A stretch of 64,000 nucleotides of DNA from Ianthella basta (lineage: Eukaryota > Porifera > Demospongiae > Verongiida > Ianthellidae), in assembly GCA_964019415.1 (NCBI GenBank), contig OZ025875.1:6161806-6225805 (forward strand), given 5' to 3'. Both the position numbers and the translations under genes were made by a program. Below are positions 1 to 10,939 of the stretch, piece after piece (the first letter of the stretch is position 1; the number at the start of each line of letters is the position of its first letter). The notes beneath the pieces are model-generated. The model did not search any database and was not told where the DNA came from. It saw nothing but the letters and a program-made list of their open reading frames with translations.

Positions 1-578
1 GTTGGCTGTCTTGGACAGGTTCCACTGTATTGTACTTCTAACTTCTTATTAAATGTATAAATTAACACGATCTAGCTATTATCACAGTAATTTTATGTAC
101 TTCACACTATACAGATGATTGTGTAATTTGATACAAGAAAGAAGCAGCTGCAACGTGGACTCATGGGCATACTGTATATGTAACTACATAGCTATAATCA
201 CATCTTTGGAACAGTCCTGAATACCACAATATTGAAGCACAGTGTTACAGTGTTATTTGTATTGAAACCTGCCACTTTCAATGATTATGTCAAGTATGCT
301 CTTATGTACATGATGTAGCAAATAATATAGTTTCAATAACAATGTACATATGTATACATGCATTCAACTGCATGCATGTGGCTATAGGCTCTCAGCCATT
401 TACAGTGATTAACACTCCATGGTTGACATGATTGTGCCATGTAGATATTAAATTGTAATTGGTGCATAATTATGTGAAAATCAAAACTTCTTCAAATTAA
501 TTCCAAATCCTAGCTGTTTAAAAAGTAATCCAAATTTTATGCATTTGCATGCATTGTCTTTGAATTGCATGTCATTTA
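1..578. other. Non-coding flank, no gene seen
   Basis: AT-rich sequence 3' of the flavoprotein gene. I see no convincing exon, RNA gene or element in it. Confidence 0.5.
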
Positions 579-3500
579 TTAGCTGAACAGATGCACCCAC
601 AGTCTTTCTACATAGTGGCCTTCTTCAGGGTTAGGGTGATCACTGAGGTAGGAAATCACCCTCTGATAGAGCTCCTTTGGATGCCTCTGGATCCTCTCCC
701 GAGTCACAGCAAAGCAAGCACTGTAGCTGATTACAATGTCTAGAGGATGTGGTGAAAGGAACACTCTCTCATAGAATTCTCCAAATGTGTACTTAGAACG
801 ACTCATCCTGCCATCCTTCAAAGACTTTAACCATTTCCCAACGTGCTGTATTCTCTCCCAAGATGCTCCTTTAGTACCTCTATGGTATACTAGATCTTTT
901 GACAGTGTTCCATTGACATAGTCTGTGATATTCTCATAACAATCACTGCTAGAGTGCTCCTTCAAACTTCCTTGTACAAAGACTGTCATGTTTGCAAGAC
1001 TATAGTAATTAGTAATGATGTGATGGAGAAATGTGTGACCTTCACGACCAACATTTGGTAGTTTCTCCCACTGTTGATACTGGAATCGAGGCTTCATCTC
1101 ATCTCCCTTGTGGTAGATGTGGCAGTGGCGAGCTTGTGATGCAAGCCAGTCCAAGTCTTCATCATAGTGTGCAACAACAACCTCATAATCCAGATCCACC
1201 CTAGGAGGCACCGAACACTTAGGCATTCGATTGCTGTTCTTCCGTGAGTTAACATAGTTTGGGTACAGGTAGGTATCCTCTGGTATCCCTCTCATGATCA
1301 GGTCTGCTACCTCAACACCTTGCATGAAGGAATGATCTTGATTACCTACTTCATAGCGCCAACCACCAAACCGACCTCGTGAGTACACTCCTTTTGACTC
1401 AAGCCATGGCTGTATGGTAGCCAGTAAAGCATCCCTGGTGATGGTTGGAACAGGGTACCCGTGGTCCAAATGGTGATAGTACTGAGAAACTATCTGGTCC
1501 ACAGAAATGAAACCGTGCCTCACCAATGCATGCACTGTCTGTAGTAGCAGGTTTTGTTCTGTCCAATATTCTTGAGAGCTGTTGACTTTTGGTTCGGCTG
1601 CTTCACACATTAGTGACCAGTAGCCTCCTGGCTTTGGTACATGGTCATCAGAGTATTGAGAGAATACCGTGACACGGTAAAAAGGAGAGTCACTGTCAGG
1701 AAAATAGATCCAAGACTTGTTGACCAAGAAGTGAGGAGGTTGACCTTTCAATCCAATTCCCATGATGTGCGTGTGGGAGTATACAAGTTTGTCAGCAAGC
1801 TTTATCATCTGCAATGATGTTGGATCTGCGTTATTTATCATTTTGAGAAAGCAGTCCAGTGAGACAGTGGATATCAGGTAATCATAGTCAAGTAGGTATT
1901 CATTATCATTGTTGTTGCCCTTTTTTGTCACTGCCTCCACCTTCAGCTGTCTCTTATTCACATCAATAGTGATCACTTTCTGGTTGAAGTGGAACCATCC
2001 CTGTGGGAGTCCCATAGTAATGTTGCCCCACAGACCACCTGTGCCACCATATCTAGGAAAATGAAAGAAACGGTTAGGCCCCCATTTTGAGTCACTAGTT
2101 AGATTCCCTCCATTGTTCTTTGCCGTAATCTTTGCTTTGATTTTTGTAATGTTGGGAACCGCAACCCGCTCTCCTACCCAAACTGCATTCATCTCAACTG
2201 GGTCGACTGTCCATACTTTTCTGTTATACTTTCGCATGAATATTTCACAGAGACCCTCCCCAAAGTTCCAAAGAAGCCATTGGTCAAAGTTGGCCGGTAT
2301 CTTGCTAGTGGGCACAATCTTCTCCAAGCCACTCAGGCTCCTTTCAAGATCCTTCTTGTCCATAACATGGATGTTGTCTTGCACAGGGTAGGGAATGAAT
2401 CTCCTAATGCCATCTGAGCCTTCCATGAATGCATACGAGTCTCGTGTACATTTATTCCAATCAGGCACTGCCTCATCAAGAACACCATCAAAGTAGGCAT
2501 AGTGTGAGAATACCACATGACCTCCGTTGTCCCACAGGAACCCTTGATTGTCTCTGTGTGAAGAAGCCAGCCCCCCGGGGATGGCCTGCTGCTCCAGAAT
2601 TATAACCTGCGTCTGACTGTTCAGTACACCACTCTTGTACAGTCTGTGGGCAGCACCAAGACCTGTGGGGCCTGCACCGATGATCACAATTCGCTGCTGT
2701 TTGGTGTGGTTATAATCTGCAGGGCAACCTCCATCTTCTGCGTGATGTAGAACTGCAGGGTGTATGCAGAAGACACAGTAAAACAGTGACTGTTAAATAT
2801 TATGGTGTGACCATCACACCAGTCATTGCTCACACCAAGTGTGTGATCAGTCGCATCATTACTTTAGTGTGACGTTCACACTGACACCAGTATCCACACT
2901 GTCATGTCATTTCTGATAGATTAAGAGACTTTGAAGTAATTCATAACCAAAATTAAAGATGACAAGAGTTTATTTGGAAACCTTATACAAGCTAGCTATC
3001 TATATAAGCACATAGCTACCCAGGACACAGCTTATTAGCCTGATGGTATTATGTTGTGTGCAGTGGGAGGACCTCCTCAAACTAAGTATGCCATTTGTAC
3101 ATGTGCAGTTTAATTGTACTATTAGGTACTTTGTGTTGCGTGGGATGCCATATCCCTGGTGAAGTTATTGAGGCACCAGGTGCCGATGTTTGCAGGGCAT
3201 GCTGTATTCTTTGGTGAAGTTCAATGGGGCACCAGATGCCCAATGTTTGCAAGGAATGCCGTATTCCCGGGTGATGTTAATTGAGGCACCAGTTGCCCAA
3301 TGTTTGCAGGGGATGCTGTATTCCCTGGTGAAGTTCACTGGGGCACCAGATGTCCAATGTTTGCAAGGAATGCCGTATTCCCCGGAGAAGTTCATTGATG
3401 CACCAGATGCCCAATGTTTGCAGGGGATGCTGTATTCCCTGGTGAAGTTCAATGGGGCACCAGATGCCCAATGTTTGCAAGGGATGCCATATTCCCTGGT

Positions 3501-6500
3501 GATGTTCAATGGGGCACCAGATGCCCAATGGTTGAGAAGGAAAGGATCATAAGCGTAAGCACAGAAAGGCCCGATGGAAGAAGCTACGTCCGAAGACCTT
3601 AAAGGTCCACTATCGCATTTTTTTTTTAAATTTTTATATTGATAGTGCTTTGTGAAACATCTTCAATGATACCCATTTCAGTGTGCTCTGCCTCACGATG
3701 GGCGAGTTACGAGGGCGCAAAATTGCAAAAAAGACCAATTATGCGTGGGAGTTTCCGGTTTTCCGGTGTCACGGTTTATTACATCCCCCCAGTTTTGTAT
3801 CCCCCCCGGGTAAAATATACTAGGATACTTTATCCCCCGACTTCGAATTTCTTAGTATTTCTTAACTCTTTTTGGTGTGTTTCACCTCGAGGGGTTGTTC
3901 TGACATCCATCAACCCTGCTTTGACAAGCAATAGCTAAGATTCAGACCGTTTCATGCTCCTCACATGCCCAGGCTGTAGCGTCAAATGTACCTGCACATC
4001 GATGTCCACCAGTTTGCGAAACTGCACGCCGTACTGCTACTCAAGCACTTCTGCTCGTTGCAGTAGTGCCCTCTTGACATTCTTCGAGAACCCAGAGAAC
4101 TACACAAGCATCCCAGCCATGTTAGAAGGACAAAAACCTTACCGCGGTCGTCAGTTAACAAGATTGATGTGGTCTTCTGCAAGGACTGCAAAGGAAGTGC
4201 AGGGTTCGCAGATATTGTCACTTAACAGTCTCTTCTGGTAGTGGTAAGTCTCATCCTGCAGCAGGGTGCATTTTACTAGCTTCTATCAGCATTTCTGTGT
4301 CGTTTAACCAACCTTCGGTTACCCGGGGGATACTTTATACGGGGGGTAAAATAAACTGTGACACCGGTCCTAACAATGCTAAAACGTCGTGACGTCACAG
4401 TAGGCTCCGGAATGTTTGCACGAGTATGGAGGAGAGTAGGCCAGGCAACGGACTGAACAAGAATTCGTTATCTCTTGCGAGTCTTTATCTTAAGATGAAG
4501 GCGACACTTCTTGAGACAATGAAGGAGATGCCCCTGCTGATTCTGAAATAGATCTGGGCATGCGGGTTGCGCAGCCGTACGGCACGACATCAATTTTGCG
4601 ACACGACCAATAATAGGGTGATACCCGTTCTCAGCCCTACAAACGCCGATTCGCACCATTCTTGGTCTGTTACAAGAGCATACGAAACAGAGATGGTACA
4701 CTAGCCTAGAGCTGATTTGTCACCTCCTACAAGGCGTAACAGCTGAAATACGAAGTGTATTTCGGAGCATTCGGCACGTATTTCAGGTCACTGGCTCGCA
4801 CATCGCGAGACGTAAGCATCTCTCTACTCCTAGTAACTTGCTAGGTAGTAGGGCACACACAAGCTCTGGTCACAGCGAAAGGTTCTGACTTCAGAGGAAA
4901 AACCGTCACCTGCTCTCTACTGAGAACGGCTGCGCAGAACACCAGGAAGTGGGGGCATCGAAATGGCCCTGGGATGCCTTTTTTGTCATCCTAAAGCTAC
5001 TACTGTGCTAGGAAAGACTCTCCTGTAAGTTAAAGCGCCATTCTGATTCTGACAGATGTACTAGAGTGAGCAAAGCGGTTGTTGCTAGAATATTTACACC
5101 AAGAAACAGTGAAATGGCAGGTAGGACATTAGTCGCAATCAGAAAGGCGTTCTAACGTACGAGAGAGTCTTACCAAGCACAGAAAGACCCTGCCAACAGC
5201 TGCTGGCCACCGCTTCTTCAGACTATCGCTCTTTGTGAAATGAAGCAGCGATCGTTGCCTCCACCATAGATCTATGCCTCCACCGGCCCTACTACATCCT
5301 CCAGCAACGCATTTGTGATGTATCGGGGCGAGTTCATCAGCAAGAGGGACGTGAATAGCCAGTCGGCGATTGTCTTCCCACACGGCGTGTGACACGTTCA
5401 AGCATAGACACAAGTGTACGGCAAGCCTACTGTGACGTCACAGCAATATGGCGGATTTCTTCGGCCGATTTTACGGAAGTGAGCCATTATCGCTCTACCA
5501 GGGAATTTCGAAGCGCTTTAACAGCGATTTTCGGTGGTTTAGACGATAATCTATCATATAAAGGCAACTTGTATAACCGTGACAGTGGGCCTTTAAGGCA
5601 ACCTGTCGCATGTCACGATCGGCGTCGTTATACTGTCCGTAGACCTTTGAAACGACTTAGGGGCTGCAAAGAAAGTAGCACCGCCGGGAATCGAACCCAG
5701 GACATCTGGCTTTAGCTGCCAGTGCACAGTAACGACGCCGATCGTGACTTGTTTCGACAGGTTGCCTTAAGGTCTTCGGACGTAGCTCCTTCCATCGGCT
5801 TTGTCTTCGGACGTAGCTGCTTCCATCGGGCCTTGCTGTGCTTACGCTTATGATCCTTTCCTTCTCAACCATTTCTACATTTTTAATCTAGCAACAGATG
5901 CCCAATGTTTGCAGGGGATGCCGTATTCTCCGGTGAAGTTCACTGGGACACCAGATGCCCAATGTTTGCAAGGGATGCCGTGTTCCCCAGTGAAGTTCAC
6001 CAGATGCCCAACTTTTGCAGGGGATCCGAATGCCATCACCCACAAACTATTCTACCAGTTGGTATGCTGTGTTATATACTCAAATCCTCAAAGTAGTGTA
6101 CCACATCTGTCTGTATTGAAATGTACGATCGTCCCACTCCTTTGGCTGATGAGCTAGCTTAATACGAGACTTCTTCAGCTCAGCATGTCCACGCAAGCGC
6201 AATTTGCACAATGACTGGTCCTGTATAGACAGACTGAGACTTTTACTCGCGCGCGGATGCCTTGGTAACTAAAGCGTCTCACGTAATGTATCGACCGCGT
6301 ATATGTGACTGGCCTGCAACAGTGAACTCTCTCACATGACTTAGCTATAGACATGGAGCTAGTACTCTCATAGAAGACTCGATCTACGAGGTTGGATTTG
6401 AGTGCTTACCTTTTCGAAACTGGCTGGGTCTCTCTTTAAACTGCAGCCGATCCCTCCGACACACTGACTGCGTTAGGTCCACAATTACCAGCGACATCAA

Positions 6501-6566
6501 ACATAACACTAGTCCTCCCATTAGGAGCAGGAGAAAGCTTGTCTTCACTGTCATACGCATGCGCAT
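579..6566 (-). CDS. Signal-anchored FAD flavoprotein fused to DUF3431-like domain, copy 1 (2 exons)
   Basis: Exon 1 is 6410-6566 (start ATG at 6566, donor G|GTAAGC) and exon 2 is 579-2752 (acceptor CCCTGCAG, stop TAA). Both borders are phase 1, so the joined frame encodes 776 residues. Residues about 9-28 form a hydrophobic signal anchor (type II membrane protein, probably Golgi or ER). From about residue 74 comes a Rossmann dinucleotide-binding motif (GAGPTG, 78-83) and an amine-oxidase or UDP-galactopyranose-mutase-like flavoprotein fold ending in a GRFGGWRYEVGNQDHS segment. From about residue 570 to the end the sequence resembles DUF3431 (YEVVVAHYDEDLDWL, then NVGREGHTFLHHII), a family often next to glycosylation enzymes. 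The reaction is unknown; a sugar-nucleotide or glycan role is inferred. An upstream continuation of exon 2 reads into the intron and should not be taken as coding. An AATAAA overlaps the stop region. The 3.66-kb intron is full of inserted elements. Confidence 0.85.
3143..3526. repeat. 57-bp minisatellite, array 1a
   Basis: About seven head-to-tail units with a measured period of 57 bp (successive GAAG/GATG landmarks at 3216, 3273 and 3330). Core words are GGGGCACCAGATGCCCAATG and TGCAAGG.ATGCCGTATTCCC. Because 57 is divisible by three, several frames stay open and give spurious 19-residue repeat proteins. The array lies in the intron of flavoprotein copy 1. Confidence 0.9.
3763..4368. mobile_element. 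~606-bp inverted-repeat element, C/G-run termini
   Basis: The left end CCGGTGTCACGGTTTATTAC followed by C-runs is mirrored at 4315-4368 (ACTGTGACACCGG on the plus strand). The imperfect terminal inverted repeat is about 50 bp. I recognise no coding domain inside. It is probably a non-autonomous DNA transposon. Confidence 0.5.
4398..5432 (-). mobile_element. 1,035-bp THAP-type (P-like) DNA transposon remnant
   Basis: Termini are CAGTAGGCT at 4398 and its inverse AGCCTACTG ending at 5432. Both sides carry the 8-bp direct repeat TGACGTCA (4390-4397 and 5433-5440). The minus strand starts an open frame 19 bp inside the right end, and this frame carries a THAP-like motif. P-element superfamily transposases begin with THAP domains and make 8-bp duplications, so the assignment fits. 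The target sequence is itself palindromic, so the duplication could be weaker evidence than it looks. The element is too short for a full transposase. Confidence 0.45.
5174..5413 (-). pseudogene. THAP-like zinc-finger exon of the 4398-5432 element
   Basis: This is an 80-codon open stretch starting with ATG at 5413. Its centre has C-x4-C (CVAGGC) and, further on, LLHFTKSDSLKKRW followed by PAAVGR. That resembles the first half of THAP domains (C-x2-4-C, a conserved F, then K..W..A.. R). It ends at a good splice donor, TTG|GTAAGA (5173-5172). The closing C-x2-H part would lie on a following exon that I could not identify, so DNA binding is not established. It is likely a dead transposase 5' exon. 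The alternative is a chance open frame. Confidence 0.35.
5678..5740 (-). repeat. tRNA-derived (SINE-like) segment
   Basis: On the minus strand a perfect 5-bp anticodon-like stem (CTGGC/GCCAG) encloses a 7-base loop. It is followed by a 5-base variable loop and a T-arm with the box B sequence GGTTCGATTCC and a 5-bp stem (CTGGG/CCCGG). The D-arm is weak, the acceptor does not pair, and the loop lacks U at position 33. It is therefore a tRNA-derived repeat rather than a working tRNA. It sits in a small palindrome (5594-5640 against 5731-5768). Confidence 0.55.
5893..6023. repeat. 57-bp minisatellite, array 1b
   Basis: About two units of the same 57-bp minisatellite as 3143-3526, in the same orientation. 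They are probably the right half of one array split by the 3527-5885 insertion. Confidence 0.8.
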
Positions 6567-7340
6567 TTCTGGCTGCTTGATCGTTCTGTCGCCGCGGTCA
6601 ACTTGGTATAGACACGGTCAAGTACACGCGGACATCTCTGGAGGGAGTGGCATTCCATTAAAGCATTCCTAGAATATAATTGCAGCAAGTGTGATAAACA
6701 TAACAGTCGATGGGCTAGATCACAGTAGCTCTAGCTTCATGCAGTAAGCTTTATCTAGAGCATAGATACTCATTCCTAGGGACAAATATTATATACCTTT
6801 ACAAATGTTAATATTTCTGCCCCCCCCCCCCCCCCCTTGAAGTTATAGAGATTTGACATATTCTTCAGCATCTTTGATAACTAGTGCGGCCTGTGTGCAA
6901 CCTTTGAATGCACAGAGTGGACTATATTCATATTCATCCTTTCTGCACATGCACAGTGTATGTGTGTGTGCACATAATTTATGTATGTAGTACACTGGAG
7001 CAGAGCTAAATCCATGGAGCACTGTACATTAAGTGACTAGATGACAAAGACGTAGTGGCCCCTTCGTTGCATGTGTAATGTAGGCACTGGGGTATACATG
7101 GATCTGTCATTGTCCTGTCATCTAATATCTACACATAATTATACATTCACAGTGTGAATTGCTACTCCCAGACATACATGAATTGCATGGTAGCGCAATC
7201 ATTATAACCCCCACACAACTACATGCACACAATACATATGAGTGCTGTATAAACACTCACAAGGACACGAATGCTTGCAGATGTATGAACACCACACAAT
7301 GTACTGGTCACATGGACAAGTTAGCTTGATGTAATGTTTC
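6567..7340. other. 5' flank of flavoprotein copy 1; poly-C run
   Basis: No gene seen. A run of about 16 C occurs near 6821-6836. The sequence just upstream of the copy 1 start codon should hold its promoter; I see no convincing TATA box. Confidence 0.4.
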
Positions 7341-7994
7341 CTGACTCTTCTCTGGTGGATCCAGGGCACTCGAGCATCTCCAGAGCTCTTGCATAACCTG
7401 CTCACTAGACAAGCTAGAAATGCAGGTCTGTTTCTTTCTCCACGTGGTCTACAAGCATGGAGAGAGACCATTGGTGGAGGAGAGTCACACCTGAGTTAGT
7501 TTTGTCAAAGCAAATGATTGAAGTGAAAGCAAAATGATGATCGTAATACTTTAGTATACAACCACGTTGGACAGGTAGTCATTATGCAATGGGCAGAAAC
7601 ACAAAATGACACCTTAGTGCATCTGAGAGTGGAGAAACAGAAAGCAGTTCAAATGTGCTGGTGAGAATGAAACGACCACCCAAAGCATTAATTCCTTAGG
7701 TGGCCAGATCAGATTATTATAGTATTGTGATTATACCATTAATTTTGTGTATTTAATGCACTGTGAAGTAGTTTGTGTCACCAACAACAATCCTACCAGG
7801 TGATATGCTGTGTACTGTGTGCTGTGTGGAGTGACAGGAAGCACTTCAAATGCACATGCTGGTTAGAATGAGCTAACCGGATGGTCACACTAATGCTTTA
7901 GGTGACAGTATCAGATTATACTTGGTGAACACTTTCACCTAACACACTGCACATAACTTATATACACAATACATTCAGTTGTAAGTATAATATC

Positions 7995-8945
7995 TGTAGC
8001 ATTCCGTCCGTTGTCGTTGAGCGCTTCGCAGCAACTTCACGTAGGCAACAGCTACAACATCTCATTACAACTCCAGCAATACAGCAAGTATATACCACGT
8101 GGAAGTAGTGGTACAAAACAATGAACAAAGGCTAGGGTGCACGTGGTCGCACAGGGCCCTATAATCGTTACTAATAACACATATTAATTAGCACCTAGGT
8201 CTACAGAGCTATCAGTTTACACAAGTCATACAGACAAACACAAGCCTATCAGGTTACACAGAGTTCTACATCTCCCCCTCCTGGCATCAGGACATCCCTG
8301 TCCTGCGTGAGGGTCTTGACCGGAGGTGTCCAGTCCACTCGGTCTGTGGAACCATGTCCTCTGCTGTGCCTGCGGTCTCAGTGTTAGGGCAGGTCTTCCT
8401 GGGCAAGAACGTATCTCTTCTGCAGGGCAAACCCTGACACAATCCAAGGCTACATGAATGGAGTTGGCTACATCTTTGTGCATCCTTGGCCACCAGTAGT
8501 GCTTGCATAGCATCCCATAAACCTTGGCATCTCCAAGATGTCCTCCGAACTTGCCACCATGGCTCTGCTGAACTAACTTGATGCGGTCTGACTCTGGAAC
8601 AACGACACGAAGTGTCTTGTCACTGGCCAGGTGGTACAGCACTCCTTCGACAACTGAGTATTGGTCTCGATGCAGGACAAGAGTGCGAGCACTCTGGTCA
8701 TCCTCTGGTAGGGTGTTGTTCTCCAGGTAGAGGATCATAGCTAGCAGCTCCGGATCCAACCTTTGTCTCCTCTCCAAGGTGTCTCCTGCATGGGAATGAC
8801 TGTTCCACTCCTTGACTGGGTGCAAGACCTAGTGTATCTTCAACTGGCTGTTCCCCCTCCTGACCTTGGCAACTGTCTGGAGGTGCTCCAACTTGAGCCA
8901 CATGGACATTAACTAGCTCTGTTGTGAGGCATGCACAATTCATTT
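7995..8945 (-). mobile_element. Ty3/Gypsy LTR retrotransposon 3' fragment (integrase remnant + LTR)
   Basis: The minus strand (about 8226-8825) encodes an integrase zinc-binding (H2C2) segment with GHLG, YWWPRMHKDV and DCVRVC, preceded by a linker typical of the RNase H/integrase junction. The frame is broken on both sides and catalytic integrase residues are missing. Downstream lies a purine tract (GGAGGGGGAGA on the minus strand, 8271-8283). It is followed directly by a 276-bp LTR-like block, 8270 down to 7995, starting TGTAG and ending CTACA. The 5' part of the element is absent. It is a dead copy lying in the NDUFA2 pseudogene intron. Confidence 0.75.
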
Positions 8946-9439
8946 TTGATTTAGACCATGTGCATGACCACGTGATTCATTAACAATGTTTGTTCTGTTA
9001 AGTGCATATGCATGCATGCTAGCAGATGACATTAGCACACTGTCACCACACACTCTGGCCTTGCCAGACCGGCGTCAAGTAGCTGTCGTGGAAGTGCCAT
9101 CTAGTTCATTATAAAAGAAAATCACCAGATGAAAGTCATAGTATATAATTATATATGTCAGGTAACGTATACAAGCAGGGGGTTGATGAACTTGTGCACT
9201 TGGTTATCCAAACCTCTTCCTCCACATCTCCTCTACTGCTTTACCTACTCTTCAATCTGTACATGCCTCATCCAACACCATCACCACCTTCTCTTCATCA
9301 CATCTATCCTGAAACCCAACTAAAATCTTTTCTACATGCTTCTCCAGCTCTGCACTCTCACTTGCCATCCTGCTTTACATCTTCCAGTTCTCCTGAGCCA
9401 CGTTGTGTGCATATTCTATCCTCTGTTGACAGCCCATGC

Positions 9440-9985
9440 AACCCATCTGCCAGACTCTATACCCTCAGCTCTGCCATCCTACCTCTAAGTTTAGCTAAGA
9501 TTTGTCCGAAGCTCTTCCTCCCTACCTGCACACACCTCGACTTACACCCTCTTCCCATAAATCTCTGTAACACCTCTGGCTTCGATATTTTATTTCCCTC
9601 TGATAGCAACTCTTTCCTTACTTCCCTCCATGCACAATCTTTCAACATCTGACTAGCTTCGCTCCCTGACATTACTCTCTTCAGTTTCTCAGCCACCTCA
9701 CTTGTCCATCCAATTATTTCCAGACCACATTTCAAGTCTTCCCACCATTTTACCTTGTTTTGCGGTTCCTGTGCCACCAACCTAATCAGCCTTGTGTCAT
9801 CCATCCCCATTCCCTTAAACCAGAACTCGATGCACCTTCTCCTAGCTTCCCATATCAGTGGGAGCATCATCATCTCGTACTGCAGAGCCACTCTTGGTTG
9901 CCAATGCCCTATCCCTAAAATTGTTCTTTCTGCCCACTTCTGAACTTTCTCGGTTGGACCCATCTGTCTACAACAGCCCCGCACC
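9440..9985 (-). mobile_element. LINE (non-LTR retrotransposon) C-terminal fragment
   Basis: An open frame of about 175 codons with features of the region after the reverse transcriptase core: KVQKWAERTILGIGHWQPR, LPLIWEARRRCIEFWFK, then a basic region. Past the stop, the degenerate sequence down to about 9380 keeps traces of a cysteine motif that is intact in the relative at 47290-47840. No catalytic motif is retained, so it is a truncated dead copy. Confidence 0.65.
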
Positions 9986-10235
9986 TCAGCTCCATATACT
10001 AGCTATACTAGAAACAACATCACCAGGAAAACACACACACACAATCTAGGGCACATGTACTTTCTGTATGCTTTCATATCTGTATAGGTAATATCACAAG
10101 ATATAGTAACCTAGCTACCATAGTGTGCAAAGATCATGGTCAGGCTTTACTGCTTCCACTGATGAGAATGGGCACGCACAGCTTGGGTTTGACTTCATCC
10201 AATCAATATATAGCTAGTTGCTTTCAATATATTCC

Positions 10236-10622
10236 CTAAATAGATATTTGCAACATGAAGTAGGGTAAAGCAGTGTAATTTGACATATGGTGTAGTTTGG
10301 AAGGTCAGTTCGCATTCAACGAAGAAAGGCACAAACTGTCGATAATCCGTCACAACCAAGCCCAGTATACAACAATTCTCTGCATGCAAGATCTTTGCTA
10401 GAAGAAATTGGTATTACAGGGTTATCGGGAAGTTTATGGTAATTTTCAGCTTAAGTTATATGCTGAAAACTCACCTTTGCCAAAATCAGAGCTTAGTTGA
10501 CATCTTGAGATAGCATACACAGTGAGGGAGGCTTGCAATTGGTGCAAAAGAGATTGCCGAAAGTGTCTGAACTGCCGAGCAGCGTTGCGAAGAATTATGA
10601 GGTATACAAGACTCTCACACAC
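10236..10622. other. No gene assigned
   Basis: The minus strand has an open stretch near 10485-10620 ending at a donor-like AAAG|GTGAGT (near 10480), but I recognise no family. It is left as non-coding. Confidence 0.3.
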
Positions 10623-10625
10623 ACG

Positions 10626-10653
10626 CACAAACATATTCAAGACACACACACAC

Positions 10654-10709
<56 letters not shown>

Positions 10710-10720
10710 TGCATTCAAAA

Positions 10721-10768
<48 letters not shown>

Positions 10769-10779
10769 TGCATTCAAAA

Positions 10780-10812
<33 letters not shown>

Positions 10813-10816
10813 AAAT
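10626..10816. repeat. (CA)n microsatellite, three blocks
   Basis: Three CA tracts separated by two copies of AAATGCATTCAAAACTCTCT, lying directly downstream (minus sense) of the CAP exon. The intact CAP gene has a long (TG)n at the same place in its intron 2. Confidence 0.95.
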
Positions 10817-10822
10817 ACTCAC

Positions 10823-10932
10823 CCTGGTGCATACTGACAAACCACAATGGTACCAGATCTGATGGAAGAGCTTGTCACAGAATTGCAGTACTGTGCTCCA
10901 CACCCTAGTCGGAACGATATATCCCATACAAC
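10823..10932 (-). pseudogene. Orphan CAP-domain exon (exon 2 duplicate)
   Basis: This 110-bp exon has a good acceptor (CTTTACCTTCAG) and donor (GG|GTGAGTA). It differs from exon 2 of the CAP gene at 42593-42702 by only two bases that I can see. It encodes VVWDISFRLGCGA, then a [10 protein letters not shown] segment of the CAP/SCP fold. No other CAP exon was found within several kb on this strand. I read it as a recently copied exon rather than a working gene, although an undetected divergent gene is possible. Confidence 0.65.
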
Positions 10933-10939
10933 CTGAAGG

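Larger units (their letters stand above)
3527..5885. mobile_element. Composite element with ~70-bp inverted ends splitting the minisatellite
   Basis: A subterminal sequence beginning GGTTGAGAAGGAAAGGATC at 3529 reappears inverted ending near 5873, covering about 70 bp and including a GATGGAAG.AGCTACGTCCGAAGAC word (duplicated on the right). Same-orientation 57-bp minisatellite units lie on both sides (3143-3526 and 5893-6023), so the whole block looks inserted into one array. Two smaller elements and a tRNA-like segment are nested inside. Exact ends and target duplication are unclear because the target is repetitive. Confidence 0.55.
7341..10235 (-). pseudogene. NDUFA2: NDUFA2 pseudogene (broken duplicate, 2 exons recognisable)
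   Basis: Two stretches match exons of the intact NDUFA2 at 16781-18670. The last-exon-like piece is 7341-7448 (TCTTCTCTGGTGG...CCAGAGCTC..GCATAACCTGCTCAC, 95-ish bases alignable by eye) and the middle-exon-like piece is 10119-10235 (GATGAGAATGGGCA...TTTGACTTC). Both carry stop codons and indels in the NDUFA2 frame. Between them the intron has grown from 677 bp to about 2.7 kb and holds a Gypsy fragment and a LINE tail. No first exon was found. This is the left member of a tandem duplication of the NDUFA2-flavoprotein block. Confidence 0.75.

Noticed and set aside
579..2687. Flavoprotein copy 1 starting at a GTG at 2687.
   Set aside because: The codon is valine inside the Rossmann strand. The frame continues to an acceptor at 2753, and a phase-matched exon 1 with ATG and signal anchor exists at 6410-6566.
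3165..3552. Repeat proteins of 19-residue units encoded by the minisatellite on both strands.
   Set aside because: Open in several frames only because 57 is a multiple of three. No start context, splice sites or conservation.
4468..4701. Cysteine-rich open frame as a second transposase exon of the THAP-like element.
   Set aside because: No recognisable transposase or C-x2-H motif in the needed position. Left unassigned.
5678..5740. Functional tRNA gene.
   Set aside because: No acceptor pairing, weak D-arm, G instead of U before the anticodon position. Better explained as a tRNA-derived repeat.
10446..10908. His-Thr or Cys-Val repeat proteins in CA/TG tracts (also 15565-15995, 21544-22115 and 42598-43160).
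   Set aside because: Translations of microsatellites lying in introns or between genes.
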